A stretch of 64,000 bases of DNA, taken from the NCBI GenBank assembly GCA_023212695.1, contig JALCCG010000107.1, positions 1 through 64,000 on the forward strand. Direction: 5' to 3'. The DNA comes from Sporisorium sorghi (Eukaryota; Basidiomycota; Ustilaginomycetes; Ustilaginales; Ustilaginaceae). The position numbers and the translations under genes were made by a program. The notes under the pieces were generated by a model that was given only the letters and a program-made list of their open reading frames with translations, was not told the DNA's origin and ran no database searches. The number at the start of each line of letters is the position of its first letter. Within the stretch, counting starts at the first letter, position 1. This document shows, one piece after another, positions 19,694 to 29,624 of the stretch.

Positions 19694-20974
19694 CTAGAGA
19701 GTACCCTTCTGAGCACTCTCGACCGCCTTGGCAGCAGCCTCATCGAGCCCGTCAAAGGCAAAGATCTTGAGGTTCGAGTTCTTGATCAACTCCTTGGCCT
19801 CCTTCTCGTGCGTGCCCTGCAGACGCACCACGAGCGGAATAGTCAGATCCAGCTCCTGGGTAGCCTGAATAATACCCTCGGCGATCTTCTTGCACGAAAC
19901 GATACCGCCGAAAATGTTGACAAAGATACCCTTGACCTCGTTCGAGTTGAGGAGCAGCTCAAACGCCTTCTTGACCGACGAAGCCGAGGCGGTACCGCCG
20001 ACATCGAGGAAGTTGGCCGGGTTGCCACCGTTGAGCTTGAGCACATCCATCGTAGCCATGGCGAGACCGGCGCCGTTGACAAGGCAGCCAATGTTGCCGT
20101 CGAGCTTGATAAAGTTAAGGCCGTACTTGGCCGCCTCGACCTCGTCGGGGTCCTCCTGCGTGGTGTCGCGCAGCTCGAAGATGTCAGCCTGGCGGAAGTC
20201 GGCGTTCTCGTCAAAGCCGAGCTTGGCGTCCATGCAAAGCACCTCGCCGTCCTTGCTCTCGGCGAGCGGGTTGATCTCGACCTGCGTGGCGTCCTTCTCG
20301 TCAAAGAGCTTGTAGAGTTTCTGGAACGTCTCGGCGGCCTGCTCCTCCTGCTTGACACCCGTGAAGCCGAGCTTCTTGGCGATGCTGAGCGCGTCCTCCT
20401 TGGAGAGACCCTTCTCAAAGTCGATGGGCGTGGTGATGATGGCGTCCGGGTTCTCAGCAGCCACCTCCTCGATCGACATACCTCCCTGGTTGGACGCAAT
20501 CAACACAGGAAGCTGCGTAGCGCGGTCGTTGAGTACAGCAACGTAGTACTCGTGGTGCGGCGGGCGCGCCTCGGCAATCATGACGGCGTTGCACACACGA
20601 CCGGCAGCACCGGTCTGCTTGGTGATGAGCTTGTTGCCGAGCATCTTGGCCGCCAAGTCGCGCGCCTCCTCGGGCGTCTTGATCAGGTGCACACCGCCCT
20701 GCAGACCCGAGTCAAAGTGACCCTTACCACGACCACCGGCAAGCACCTGCGCCTTGATGACGATCTCCTTACCGCCAAAAGACTGGGCAGCCTTGAAGGC
20801 CTCGTCCGGGGTCTTGGCGGCGATGTACTTGGGAACGTTGATGCCGTACTTGGTGAGGACGTCCATGGAGAGATGCTCGTGGATCGAGAGGTATCGCTTC
20901 TGTGCGGCGGCGTTGCCTCCGCGGACGATAGTCCTGGCCATGGAGGCGCGTGTTCGAAGTGCGTTGAAGAGCAT
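19694..20974 (-). CDS. LSC2: Succinyl-CoA ligase beta subunit, mitochondrial
   Basis: A 426-aa TCA-cycle enzyme that couples succinyl-CoA to succinate with nucleoside triphosphate formation. The N-terminus (MLFNALRTRASMARTIVRGG) is Arg-rich without acidic residues, as expected for mitochondrial import. The ATP-grasp domain follows (YLSIHEHLSMDVL, VLAGGRGKGHF), then the ligase domain with GNIGCLVNGAGLAMATMD and NIFGGIVSC. Length matches the family. ADP versus GDP specificity cannot be read with certainty; fungal enzymes of this type are usually ADP-forming. It is divergent from RRP15. Confidence 0.95.
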   Translation of the reverse strand: MLFNALRTRASMARTIVRGGNAAAQKRYLSIHEHLSMDVLTKYGINVPKYIAAKTPDEAFKAAQSFGGKEIVIKAQVLAGGRGKGHFDSGLQGGVHLIKTPEEARDLAAKMLGNKLITKQTGAAGRVCNAVMIAEARPPHHEYYVAVLNDRATQLPVLIASNQGGMSIEEVAAENPDAIITTPIDFEKGLSKEDALSIAKKLGFTGVKQEEQAAETFQKLYKLFDEKDATQVEINPLAESKDGEVLCMDAKLGFDENADFRQADIFELRDTTQEDPDEVEAAKYGLNFIKLDGNIGCLVNGAGLAMATMDVLKLNGGNPANFLDVGGTASASSVKKAFELLLNSNEVKGIFVNIFGGIVSCKKIAEGIIQATQELDLTIPLVVRLQGTHEKEAKELIKNSNLKIFAFDGLDEAAAKAVESAQKGTL

Positions 20975-21121
20975 GGCGGTGATAGTGTGAGGGGAGGGAA
21001 GAAGGAAGAGTTGGATGAAAGGAAGAAGGTGGAAGATAGGATGAGCAAGAAGGAGCTAGCTGGCTGATGCGACGATGATATCGACTTGCTCTCTCGCAGA
21101 GACAGACACACCGACATCCGA

Positions 21122-21156
<35 letters not shown>
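21122..21156. repeat. (GCTT)n tandem repeat
   Basis: Nearly nine perfect copies of a 4-bp unit in the LSC2 5' region. Confidence 0.95.
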
Positions 21157-21483
21157 CTGACTGGCTCACTCGCTGACTGGCCAGAGAAGACAAAGAGCAA
21201 GCAGCGGTCATTTTCGGTCAAAAATGAGAAAGAAAAAAGAGAGAGCACGGACGCGCCTCTGCAAAACGGTCAACTCGTGCCGAGCAAGCAAACGCAACAC
21301 GGAAGCGCGGCTCATTCCGTCCAGACACTTCTCGCTCAAAATCCGAGAAGAGAAAAAAAAGTCGATCACGGTTACCAAACACAGGGGAAATCAAGCAGAA
21401 AAATTGCCCGATGCTTGCTCTTGTTTTGCGGAACTCGGATTTGAAAAGGCTAAAATTTCAGCCAAGAAGAGACCCTCTCAAGG

Positions 21484-21519
<36 letters not shown>
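21484..21519. repeat. Poly(A) tract, 36 nt
   Basis: An uninterrupted A run 80 bp upstream of the RRP15 ATG, in the promoter or leader. Confidence 0.95.
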
Positions 21520-21521
<2 letters not shown>

Positions 21522-21599
21522 AATTTTGGATGTTGTCATCCTCAACACCATCCATCACCATCACAATCACTCTGGACGGCACCTTTCGAATCGAACAAC

Positions 21600-22640
21600 A
21601 TGGCAGCCGGTAAATTCGGATCCGCTGGTGGATCCAAGATGACGATGAAGGTGGCGTCGGCAGGCACTAGCAGCTCGGCAGCTCGTGCGGGTCCATCCAA
21701 GCAAAGAAGGGCTGCGGGCAAAAACGACGACAGCGACTCGGACGACGCTATGGGTTATGATGATGAAGACCAGATCTCGCTCGAAGGTGGCAATGACGAC
21801 GACGAGCCCGACACGGAAGACGAAATTGAAGCAGCCAAAGGCGCAGGCTCCAAAAGCAAGAAGACAGCCAAGCGCAAGCGCAGAGCCACTTCGCCGACAT
21901 CGTTCGGTACTGCGCTTGAAGGTCTGCTTGGCATCGCACCGTCTACATCAGCAGATGCGGCTCTCGAAACGCTCGACGAGTCGGCAGAAGAGGAGGACGA
22001 TGACGAAACAGACAAGAAGAGCAAGAAGAAAGCAAAGACAGCCGCCTTATCATCAAAGTCGGAAACTTCAGTGCCTGCCATCCTGTCGCTTGCGCCGCAC
22101 CTTCGTCGCTCTGCTCAGTCGACCACACTCAGCGCACGAGCTGCGCGCATTGCACTCGAACAAAAGCGCCGACGCGAAGAGCGAAGCCATGTCAAGGACG
22201 TCATTGGAGGATGGGGTCCGCCCGGCGTGCTCCCAGCCCTGGAGGATGAGGACGGAAACGTGATCGAGACATTGCCTACCACCGCAGACGACGCGGATCG
22301 CTTGGAAGAGTTTGCCAGTCAAGGCGGTACGCAGAGCTACGAGCGCAAGCTGCGCAAAGTGGCGCAGCGCGGTGTAGTCAAGCTGTTCAACGCCATTCGA
22401 GCGGCGCAGACGACGACGGAGGATGATTTGAACGAGGCTGAAGCCAAGAAGAGTGCTGCTGCGGCTGAGGGTAAGGCGGGGACTAAGGCTGGAGGAGCAG
22501 GAGCAGCGACGACAGCGAAGAAAGCGGGACTGGCGAGTAAGGATGCGCGACTGGCCGACCTGAGCAAGTCGAACTTTTTGGATCTGATCAAGTCGAGCTC
22601 CAAGTCGAAGAGCAGTAGCAGCAGCGTTGCTGCCAAGTAG
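21600..22640 (+). CDS. RRP15: Ribosomal RNA processing protein RRP15
   Basis: A 346-aa nucleolar protein for 60S subunit pre-rRNA processing. The N-terminal half is acidic and Lys-rich, with blocks such as DDDEPDTEDEIE and KSKKTAKRKRR. The conserved Rrp15 domain lies at about 180-290, with the diagnostic SYERKLRKVAQRGVVKLFNA. The ATG at 21600 was chosen because the frame upstream is a lysine run read from the poly(A) tract. The tail is Ala/Lys/Ser-rich. Confidence 0.9.
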   Translation: MAAGKFGSAGGSKMTMKVASAGTSSSAARAGPSKQRRAAGKNDDSDSDDAMGYDDEDQISLEGGNDDDEPDTEDEIEAAKGAGSKSKKTAKRKRRATSPTSFGTALEGLLGIAPSTSADAALETLDESAEEEDDDETDKKSKKKAKTAALSSKSETSVPAILSLAPHLRRSAQSTTLSARAARIALEQKRRREERSHVKDVIGGWGPPGVLPALEDEDGNVIETLPTTADDADRLEEFASQGGTQSYERKLRKVAQRGVVKLFNAIRAAQTTTEDDLNEAEAKKSAAAAEGKAGTKAGGAGAATTAKKAGLASKDARLADLSKSNFLDLIKSSSKSKSSSSSVAAK

Positions 22641-23068
22641 TCGGCCCTCAAAGCATCTTGTTCTACTTCAACTTTGTCACAGCATCACCATCTCGTGGCG
22701 CGGGTAATCTTATCAGGACACAGCGTGGTGAGGTTGCAGCCAAGCGAGGTGTCTCTGACGAGCAGACTTGCAAAAGCAACTTTTGCACAACGGTGACGAG
22801 AGGCGATGCGGAGAACCAAAAATTCTCGAAACAAAAGAAATTGAGGAGACAGCCGAGATGACTGGTTCCGAGCAACGCATTCGTCATTCTGCACCCCAAC
22901 GCATGATTTTTTGGTAGCAGCGGCGGCCGCTAAGTGTGATGCTTACAACGCTGAATAGCTTTGCGAGACAAGGTGAAGAGGATTCCAGAGACACGCCCAA
23001 AGTCACTCAGGCAGTGTCACTCACGCAGCACATGTTTCGGCCCATGCGAAAGAGAGCATGTCGGGAAT

Positions 23069-23071
<3 letters not shown>

Positions 23072-23116
<45 letters not shown>
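23072..23116. repeat. Poly(T) tract, 45 nt
   Basis: A T run left of the N gap. It is probably the same physical tract as the one at 23266-23307. Confidence 0.9.
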
Positions 23117-23118
<2 letters not shown>

Positions 23119-23165
23119 TGAAAGTTGGTTAATGGGGAGGGGAAAAGGGGAACGCGGCTGGAGCT

Positions 23166-23175
23166 NNNNNNNNNN
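23166..23175. other. Assembly gap (10 N)
   Basis: Ten unknown bases. The flanking sequence on both sides is low-quality-looking and mirrors the other side. Confidence 1.
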
Positions 23176-23261
23176 AATTCAAAAACCACCCCAAAAGTAA
23201 CCCGGGCAGTGCCCCTCCCGCAACACTTGTTGCGGCCCATGGAAAAGAGGGAATGGGGGGA

Positions 23262-23265
<4 letters not shown>

Positions 23266-23307
<42 letters not shown>
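23266..23307. repeat. Poly(T) tract, 42 nt
   Basis: A T run right of the N gap, preceded by a degraded copy of the sequence that precedes the first tract. Confidence 0.9.
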
Positions 23308-23308
<1 letters not shown>

Positions 23309-23622
23309 GTTCACAGCGAAAGTGCGTAAGCGAGAGAGTGAAACGGCAACCGTGCATGCACTTCGAGTGAGGTCACATTCACTGCAAACCCTGGCTTGAA
23401 CTGAGCTTGGTTCTCTCTCACCTCTACCACCAGCACCACCATCGCCAACGATCATACAACAGCCGCCTGTTGATACGCACAGCTCTGCAGCTTGTTCGCT
23501 CTCTCACTCATCGCTCTCAGCGTGGCCTCGACTCGAGCGCACGTCTGCATGCAGCAGTCTTGAAAGCAGAGCATCAGCCAGCCTCGGTCTCGAGTCGAGC
23601 AAACTAGCTTGCGTTCACAGTC

Positions 23623-26600
23623 ATGTCCTCAGGCACATCCTTTGCCGACCTCGCCCATCAGGCTTGGGACGCCGCTGCGCAAGCAACCGGTCTCTCTTCT
23701 GTCGGCGAACAAGCTGCCGGTGGTGACGAGTCGCAGACACCCGCTTCCGAGTCACAGACGCAGAGCAACGACACCCGCAAAGAGGATGGCACGCATCACT
23801 CTTCACAATCACAAGGGCCATACCGAGCAGCACCAGGCTACCATCCCCACGATCCAGCAGCTCGCATCAACCATCCAGACGCTGTCAATGGCCACGCCGA
23901 TCCAACCCGCAAAACGCACGCCAACGGCTCTCACAATGCGCAACACGACGACGACGGCGCTTCTCCTGTCATCAAGCATCCGCACGCCGTCAATCACGTA
24001 GACGACATGGGCCAGTCCATGATCGAGCGTGCCCTCGGCGACGACGGTCTCACCGCACAGCGACAGGGCACCATCTACGACAAGCAGCTCGAAAACGAGA
24101 TGGACGGTTCCTACAAGAAAACCCAAAAGGAGACCAAGCCAGAGACCGCCGCAGCCGAGCTCGGTCAACCCGTCCACTCGCAACGCAACAGGTCCCAAGA
24201 TGGCCAAGACCAGATCCAAAGAGCAGAGCAAAACCAGGATGCACATCAGCCTCACGCTGCCAATCGCGGTCCCTCCTGGGCATCGCGTCCTGACGACAAG
24301 CAGCGCGCCAAGATTGCAAAGATGAAGGAAGAGCAAGCCAACGGCACATGGAAACGTCGTTTCTCCAGCTTTGGTCCCTCCTCTTCAGATGCTCCCCACA
24401 CCCCTTCCGCCAAGACGGCGCAAGACAAGGAAAAGAGCAACTCGTCATCCGCACGACCCGCTCTCAACCTTTTCGGTTCCAGCACTCGCAGTGGTGTTAG
24501 CGGTGTCAATGCTGACGCCTCCAACGGCGCGGACGGCAAGCAAAAACAGAATGGGCACACCGAATCCAGACCCGAACCCTCACGCAATACCAGCCGCTGG
24601 GCAGAAAACTCCAACAAGATGCGCAACGCTTTCGAGCCTCCCACCCCTTCCGCAGAGGCAGGTCCTGATGGCACCAACGCCCAGCAAAACAACACTGACG
24701 AGATCCCAACCCCAGAGCTCGCTCCTGATGATCAAAAGTTGCGTGCCATCACCAAGATCATGCTTGGCTCGGGCAAGGGCAAGGACAAGCAAGAGAGCAC
24801 ATCCCCCGATGCCACCTCACCTTCCGGTCTCGGAGGAGGTCCGCAAGCACAAACCAGATGGGCCCAGCTCAAGGCAAAGGTGCGAGACTCTCAAAAGACC
24901 AAACGAGAACAGCAAAAGTCGAGTGCCGCCAAGCTCGACCTCGCCAAGGAGCTTCAAACCGGTATCCTCCCCGTCTTCCTCCTAAAGATGGCCGTAGAGC
25001 GAGACGAGTCAAAGCGCCGTCGCATCCCTGTCCTCCTCAATCACCTGCGTCTCCGCGTCACCGACAGCGTCAACCCCATGCACAACACCCACGCCGTCTT
25101 CCGCATCGAGCTCGAGTATGGCGACGGTCTCGTCAAATGGGTCATCTACCGCGAGCTTCGTGATTTTATCAATCTGCACGCCCACTACCGAGCCGCAGCC
25201 CTCCGAGGCTACCTCGGCAGATCCATCGGCAGCAACTCAACCGAGGGCGACGTCGGCTTGCCAAGCTTCCCCAAGATGAGTCTGCCTTACTTTAACCAGC
25301 TCCAGAGGCAGGGCAAGACCTCGCGAGCCGACTTTGCTCGAGCACAGAGGGATGCGCTCGAGAACTACATCATCGAGCTCATCCGACGCACCATGTTCCG
25401 TGCCGAAGCCAATCGACTCTGCAAGTTCTTTGAGATCTCGGCGCTCTCCGTCTCGCTCGCCAGTCGCGGTGGGCATCAGGGTAAACAGGGCTATCTGCGC
25501 ATCCTCTCGCGCTCCTCGCGCAAAAAGGACCAGAAGAGCATGCTCACTCCAGCGCGCTGGGCCAAGGCGTACGAGCCAAAGTGGTTCATTGTTCGCGAGA
25601 GCTTCATTGCCATCGTCGACGAACCCGATAGCCTTCAGCTCTACGACGTCTTCCTTATGGACAATGAGTTCAAGGTGGAAAGGCCAAAACGTCTCTACAA
25701 GCAGACCATGCACATCGCGCACGGCTTCACACACAGCGACGAGAGGAAAGGCGGCGAAGTTGAGAGCTCCGAGCAGCCCGATGCCTCGAATGGCACTGGC
25801 GCCAAAGAGGCTTCGTACGACCAGACCGCCCTGCTCACAGGAGGCCATTTCAAGGACGTCGACCCGAGCAAACGAAAACAGTCGCACAACGAAGAGAGGC
25901 ACGCCAGCAGCCACACATTCTACATCCGCAACTCCGAAAGGAAGCTCAAGCTGGTCGCCAAGAACGAGCGCATCATGGAGCAGTTTGTCGTTTCCATGCA
26001 AAAGATGGCCGCGGGCAACATCTTTGGCGGCACCAACCGCTTCGAGAGCTTTGCGCCCATTCGTCTCAACGTGTCGGCCCAGTGGCTCGCCGACGGACGC
26101 GACTACTACTGGAACCTCAGCAAGGCGCTCATGATGGCCAAGGATCGTGTTTTCATTCACGACTGGTGGCTCAGTCCCGAGCTCTACCTGCGCAGGCCCG
26201 GTCATCCAAAGTGGCGCCTCGACAATATCCTCAAGAAGAAGGCCGAGGAAGGCGTCAAGATCTTTGTCATCATCTACAACGAGGTCTCGAACAATTTCAC
26301 GCCCACCGACTCGAACTACACCAAGCAACGCCTCATCAGCCTGCACCGCAACATCTTTGTTCAGCGCTCGCCCAGTCACTTCCAGACCGGCACTTTCTAC
26401 TGGGCGCACCACGAGAAGCTCTGCGTCATCGACGAGACCATCGCTTTCATGGGTGGACTTGATCTGTGCTTCGGACGCTATGATACGCCGGCTCACGTGC
26501 TTGTCGACGACGCGCTCTACCACAAGAGGGACGGAGAGACCGAGGCTGATCACGGCCTCGAGAGCAAACCTGGATTCCTCGGCCCCGTCAAGGATGGACG

Positions 26601-28935
26601 AGAGGCGCATATCTGGCCTGGACAGGACTATGCCAACGAGCGAGTCATGGAGTGGCACAACCTCACCAAACCAGCCGAAGACTTGTTCGCACGTGACAAG
26701 TTCCCCAGGATGCCTTGGCACGATATCGGCCTCCAGCTCGTGGGTCAGCCGGCTCGCGACCTTTGTCGTCACTTTATCCAGCGCTGGAACTTTTTGCTTC
26801 GCATCAAGAACCACACGCGACAGATGCCCTTCCTGGTGCCTCCGCCGGATTTCACGCCCGAAGAGCTGCAAAAGTACGGCCTCACGGGAACGTGCGAGGT
26901 TCAGATCTGCCGCTCGGCGGGTCCTTGGAGCTTGGGCACCTCGAACAAGGTGGAGCACTCGATCCAGAATGCCTACCTCAAATCGATTCAGATGAGCGAC
27001 CACTTTGTCTACATCGAGAACCAATTCTTCGTCACCTCGACCGTCATGGAGGGCAACAAGATCGAAAACAAGATCGGCGAGGCGCTCGTCAGCCGTATCA
27101 TCCGTGCTCACAGGGAAGGCACGCCGTGGCGCGCCATTGTCGTCATCCCTCTGATTCCAGGATTCCCAATGCCCATCGACCATCCGGATGCGTCGTCGGT
27201 GCGTCTGATTGTCGAACTGCAGAATCGTTCGATCTCGAGAGGCGAGCATTCAATCTTTGGCAAGCTGCGCAGGGAGGGCATCGACCCGGAGCAGTACATC
27301 AGCTTCTTCTCGCTGCGCACGTGGGGCAAGCTGCGCGGCGGCCAGCTGACCACGGAGCAGATCTACCTGCACGACAAGATCATGATTGTCGACGACCGAC
27401 TCGTCATCATTGGCTCGGCCAACATCAACGAGCGCAGCCAGCGCGGTGATCGCGACTCGGAGCTTGCGTCGGTCATTCGTGACCACGATATGGTTGACAG
27501 CTTCATGGGCGGCAAGCCGTATAAGGTGGGTCGATTTGCGCACACGCTGCGAATGCGACTTATGCGTGAGCACCTCGGTGTTGATGTGGACGAACTGGAG
27601 GCGAATGAGCGCAGGGATGGAGCCGAGCGAGAGTTGAGTGACGACGAGGACTCGGCGGCAGGAGATTTCGAGTCTTCGGAAGGCGGGCTTGGGCTGGCTG
27701 ACACGGATGACGAGTGGGACCCGGACCAGGAGCAAAGTCACGGCGGACTCAAGAGGCACGGTGATGCGGTGGCCTCGCCGTCGGATCTCGTCGATGTGCC
27801 GACCAACCGGGACCTTCTCAAGCAAAAGGCATCCAACCTGGCCGAACACGGCAGCGGCACCACGTCGACGATGCGGCGTCAGCTCAAAGAGACGCTTTCG
27901 CCAGCCAAAGACAAGGTCGATAACGAAGGCGCATCAGACCCAGTCTCGTCCGAGTCGGCCAACCACAACGAGAGGTACCAGGCCGCACGCAACGAGCGAG
28001 TCGACATGGCGCTGCGAGGCGAGGAGACGCAAAAGATGGTCGATGGGCACTACGACAACACGATGGAGCCGACGCTCGAGGAGAAGCTGCTCGTCGAAGA
28101 CGGTCATGCTGTCAATGGCAAATCGGCGCACACGGCTGCTGGAGCGCACGGGCACCATCGTTCGTCTGCCGACCACCGCCAGCTGCTCGGCTCGGTCAGC
28201 TCGTCCAGCCTGGGCCCGGAGCGGGAGACCGACATGCTGCGTCGCTCGCGCCACCGCGGGCGCTTCACTAGCGAGGGCTCGGTGCTCGACGATGCGCGTC
28301 GCAAGATCGCCGCGCGCATGTCGAACGACCTGTGGAACCTGCCTGCCAACTCTCTCGAGATCGACCCTCAGCGTTTCCAGGACCCGATCGACGACGCGTT
28401 CTACGTCGACTACTGGCTCACGTGCGCGGTGTCCAACACGCAGATCTTCCGTAAAGTGTTCAAGTGCGTGCCGGACGACACGGTGACGACGTGGGCCGAG
28501 TACAAGGCGTTCGGTGCGTGGTCGGACCGCCTTGCGCGCTCGGGCAAGTTTGGAGCTAAGGAGTCCAAGGCGGAGCGCGATGCGCAGGCGCACAGTGCGC
28601 CGGGGGCGAGTGTGGGTGGACCCGTGGGGCAGGTGAGCACGCGCGGCTCGACGTCCGAGAGCAAGCAGGACGAGGCGTCGGTGCCGTCGACGTTGAAGGA
28701 TGCGCCTTCGCCGCAGAACGGTGTGGGTTCGGGTGGGGGGAGCACGCACAAGGACAAGAAGGAGCGCGAGGTGGAGGGCTTTTCGAACCAGGAGCTCGAG
28801 CAGATGGAGGCGCTGCTCGAGGAGTGTAGAGGCTCGTTGGTGTTGCATCCGACGCGCTTCTTGGAGGCCGAGGACCACTCGAACAATTTCTTGTTTGTGA
28901 TGGACAGGATCAATCCGCTGCTCATTTACGATTGA
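23623..28935 (+). CDS. PLD1: Phospholipase D (PX-PH-PLD type, PLD1/SPO14-like)
   Basis: A 1770-aa single-exon enzyme that hydrolyses phosphatidylcholine to phosphatidic acid. Order: a 450-residue disordered, Gln/Asn/Ser-rich N-terminus, a PX domain (about 455-610), a PH-like domain (about 630-795), then two catalytic HKD motifs, HHEKLCVID (His 930) and LHDKIMIVD (His 1250), and the conserved GSANINERSQRGDRDSE. The C-terminal 400 residues include a family-typical tail ending FVMDRINPLLIYD. Both HKD motifs are intact. Fungal homologues act in membrane traffic, sporulation and stress; that is family knowledge. The region before its ATG is disturbed by the assembly gap. Confidence 0.95.
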   Translation: MSSGTSFADLAHQAWDAAAQATGLSSVGEQAAGGDESQTPASESQTQSNDTRKEDGTHHSSQSQGPYRAAPGYHPHDPAARINHPDAVNGHADPTRKTHANGSHNAQHDDDGASPVIKHPHAVNHVDDMGQSMIERALGDDGLTAQRQGTIYDKQLENEMDGSYKKTQKETKPETAAAELGQPVHSQRNRSQDGQDQIQRAEQNQDAHQPHAANRGPSWASRPDDKQRAKIAKMKEEQANGTWKRRFSSFGPSSSDAPHTPSAKTAQDKEKSNSSSARPALNLFGSSTRSGVSGVNADASNGADGKQKQNGHTESRPEPSRNTSRWAENSNKMRNAFEPPTPSAEAGPDGTNAQQNNTDEIPTPELAPDDQKLRAITKIMLGSGKGKDKQESTSPDATSPSGLGGGPQAQTRWAQLKAKVRDSQKTKREQQKSSAAKLDLAKELQTGILPVFLLKMAVERDESKRRRIPVLLNHLRLRVTDSVNPMHNTHAVFRIELEYGDGLVKWVIYRELRDFINLHAHYRAAALRGYLGRSIGSNSTEGDVGLPSFPKMSLPYFNQLQRQGKTSRADFARAQRDALENYIIELIRRTMFRAEANRLCKFFEISALSVSLASRGGHQGKQGYLRILSRSSRKKDQKSMLTPARWAKAYEPKWFIVRESFIAIVDEPDSLQLYDVFLMDNEFKVERPKRLYKQTMHIAHGFTHSDERKGGEVESSEQPDASNGTGAKEASYDQTALLTGGHFKDVDPSKRKQSHNEERHASSHTFYIRNSERKLKLVAKNERIMEQFVVSMQKMAAGNIFGGTNRFESFAPIRLNVSAQWLADGRDYYWNLSKALMMAKDRVFIHDWWLSPELYLRRPGHPKWRLDNILKKKAEEGVKIFVIIYNEVSNNFTPTDSNYTKQRLISLHRNIFVQRSPSHFQTGTFYWAHHEKLCVIDETIAFMGGLDLCFGRYDTPAHVLVDDALYHKRDGETEADHGLESKPGFLGPVKDGREAHIWPGQDYANERVMEWHNLTKPAEDLFARDKFPRMPWHDIGLQLVGQPARDLCRHFIQRWNFLLRIKNHTRQMPFLVPPPDFTPEELQKYGLTGTCEVQICRSAGPWSLGTSNKVEHSIQNAYLKSIQMSDHFVYIENQFFVTSTVMEGNKIENKIGEALVSRIIRAHREGTPWRAIVVIPLIPGFPMPIDHPDASSVRLIVELQNRSISRGEHSIFGKLRREGIDPEQYISFFSLRTWGKLRGGQLTTEQIYLHDKIMIVDDRLVIIGSANINERSQRGDRDSELASVIRDHDMVDSFMGGKPYKVGRFAHTLRMRLMREHLGVDVDELEANERRDGAERELSDDEDSAAGDFESSEGGLGLADTDDEWDPDQEQSHGGLKRHGDAVASPSDLVDVPTNRDLLKQKASNLAEHGSGTTSTMRRQLKETLSPAKDKVDNEGASDPVSSESANHNERYQAARNERVDMALRGEETQKMVDGHYDNTMEPTLEEKLLVEDGHAVNGKSAHTAAGAHGHHRSSADHRQLLGSVSSSSLGPERETDMLRRSRHRGRFTSEGSVLDDARRKIAARMSNDLWNLPANSLEIDPQRFQDPIDDAFYVDYWLTCAVSNTQIFRKVFKCVPDDTVTTWAEYKAFGAWSDRLARSGKFGAKESKAERDAQAHSAPGASVGGPVGQVSTRGSTSESKQDEASVPSTLKDAPSPQNGVGSGGGSTHKDKKEREVEGFSNQELEQMEALLEECRGSLVLHPTRFLEAEDHSNNFLFVMDRINPLLIYD

Positions 28936-29099
28936 GCGGTGGTGGTGGATGGAGGGGAGATGTTGATAGCATTTGCGGCGTGGATGGGTTCAGAAATTGC
29001 ATTCTTGTTGTTGTCTATGCTGTTGGGTGGATGCGATGCGGAGTGTGTACAAATACAGATGAGAGTATGCTGAATGAGTGTCTTTGAGGTGCGGGGGTT

Positions 29100-29624
29100 T
29101 CAGTCTGCGAGATGCGACTGGGCATGCAGCAGCGTGTACATCCTGCACATGCTCCTATACGCCCTCGCATCGCCCGTCCTATACAACGTGGCCGCGTCCA
29201 CATTAAGCGGGCTATCGGGCTCCGGAGCGTCCAGCAGCGCCAAAATCGCAGTACACGCCGAGCTCAGCGTCCACGCCGGCGTCCACTGATTCTGCAGCAC
29301 ATCCAGACAGATCTCGCCATCGCTCCACGCGACATTGGGATGAAAGATCTTGGTGCGGAACTTGATGACGGGCGGCTTGGTCGGGTAGGTCGCAGGGACG
29401 TTTATAGCGAGCTCGAAGACGCCCGTTGCGTAGGCACCCGTGGGGGGGCCGCGGAGCACGGCGACCCACTCGGTGAGGTCCTCGCCCTCGACGTCCCAGG
29501 GGCGCAGCTCGATCAAATCTGGGTTGGCCGACGGGCTCCGGGTGGTGTTGGGCAGCAGGCCGAGCTCGCGCGACGTGGCTTGGTATTCTTTGAGTAGACG
29601 TTTCGTCGCTGTTGCTGACGCCAT
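29100..29624 (-). CDS. PEX4: Ubiquitin-conjugating enzyme E2, PEX4-like
   Basis: A 174-aa E2 with a single UBC fold. It has HPNVAWSDGEICLDVLQNQW with catalytic Cys106, the YPTKPP motif and the terminal helix. SPLNVDAATLYRTGDARAYRS resembles peroxisomal PEX4 (Ubc10), which ubiquitinates the PEX5 import receptor on peroxisomes together with PEX22. Other short E2s are possible, so the symbol is tentative. The ATG at 29624 gives a normal E2 start (MASATATKRLLKEYQ). The upstream in-frame extension is not E2-like. Confidence 0.82.
   Translation of the reverse strand: MASATATKRLLKEYQATSRELGLLPNTTRSPSANPDLIELRPWDVEGEDLTEWVAVLRGPPTGAYATGVFELAINVPATYPTKPPVIKFRTKIFHPNVAWSDGEICLDVLQNQWTPAWTLSSACTAILALLDAPEPDSPLNVDAATLYRTGDARAYRSMCRMYTLLHAQSHLAD

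Larger units (their letters stand above)
20975..21599. promoter_or_regulatory. Divergent promoter between LSC2 and RRP15
   Basis: A 625-bp bidirectional region. It holds a GCTT tetranucleotide array at 21122-21156 and a 36-nt poly(A) tract at 21484-21519, only 80 bp before the RRP15 ATG. AAAATTTCA at about 21453 resembles one strand of the ribosome-biogenesis RRPE element, but the match is weak. Confidence 0.4.
22641..23622. other. Intergenic region with assembly gap, upstream of PLD1
   Basis: A 982-bp region with the PLD promoter. It contains a 45-nt poly(T), a 10-N gap and a 42-nt poly(T), surrounded by two imperfect copies of the same sequence; this looks like an assembly artefact (see findings). 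No gene is seen. Confidence 0.6.

Noticed and set aside
23621..23833. Short frames around the PLD1 start and through the poly(T) tracts (poly-Phe and poly-Lys peptides)
   Set aside because: They arise from the homopolymers and the disturbed gap region.
25237..27249. A 670-codon frame antisense to PLD1
   Set aside because: Same reason: no recognisable domain, and it mirrors the coding strand.
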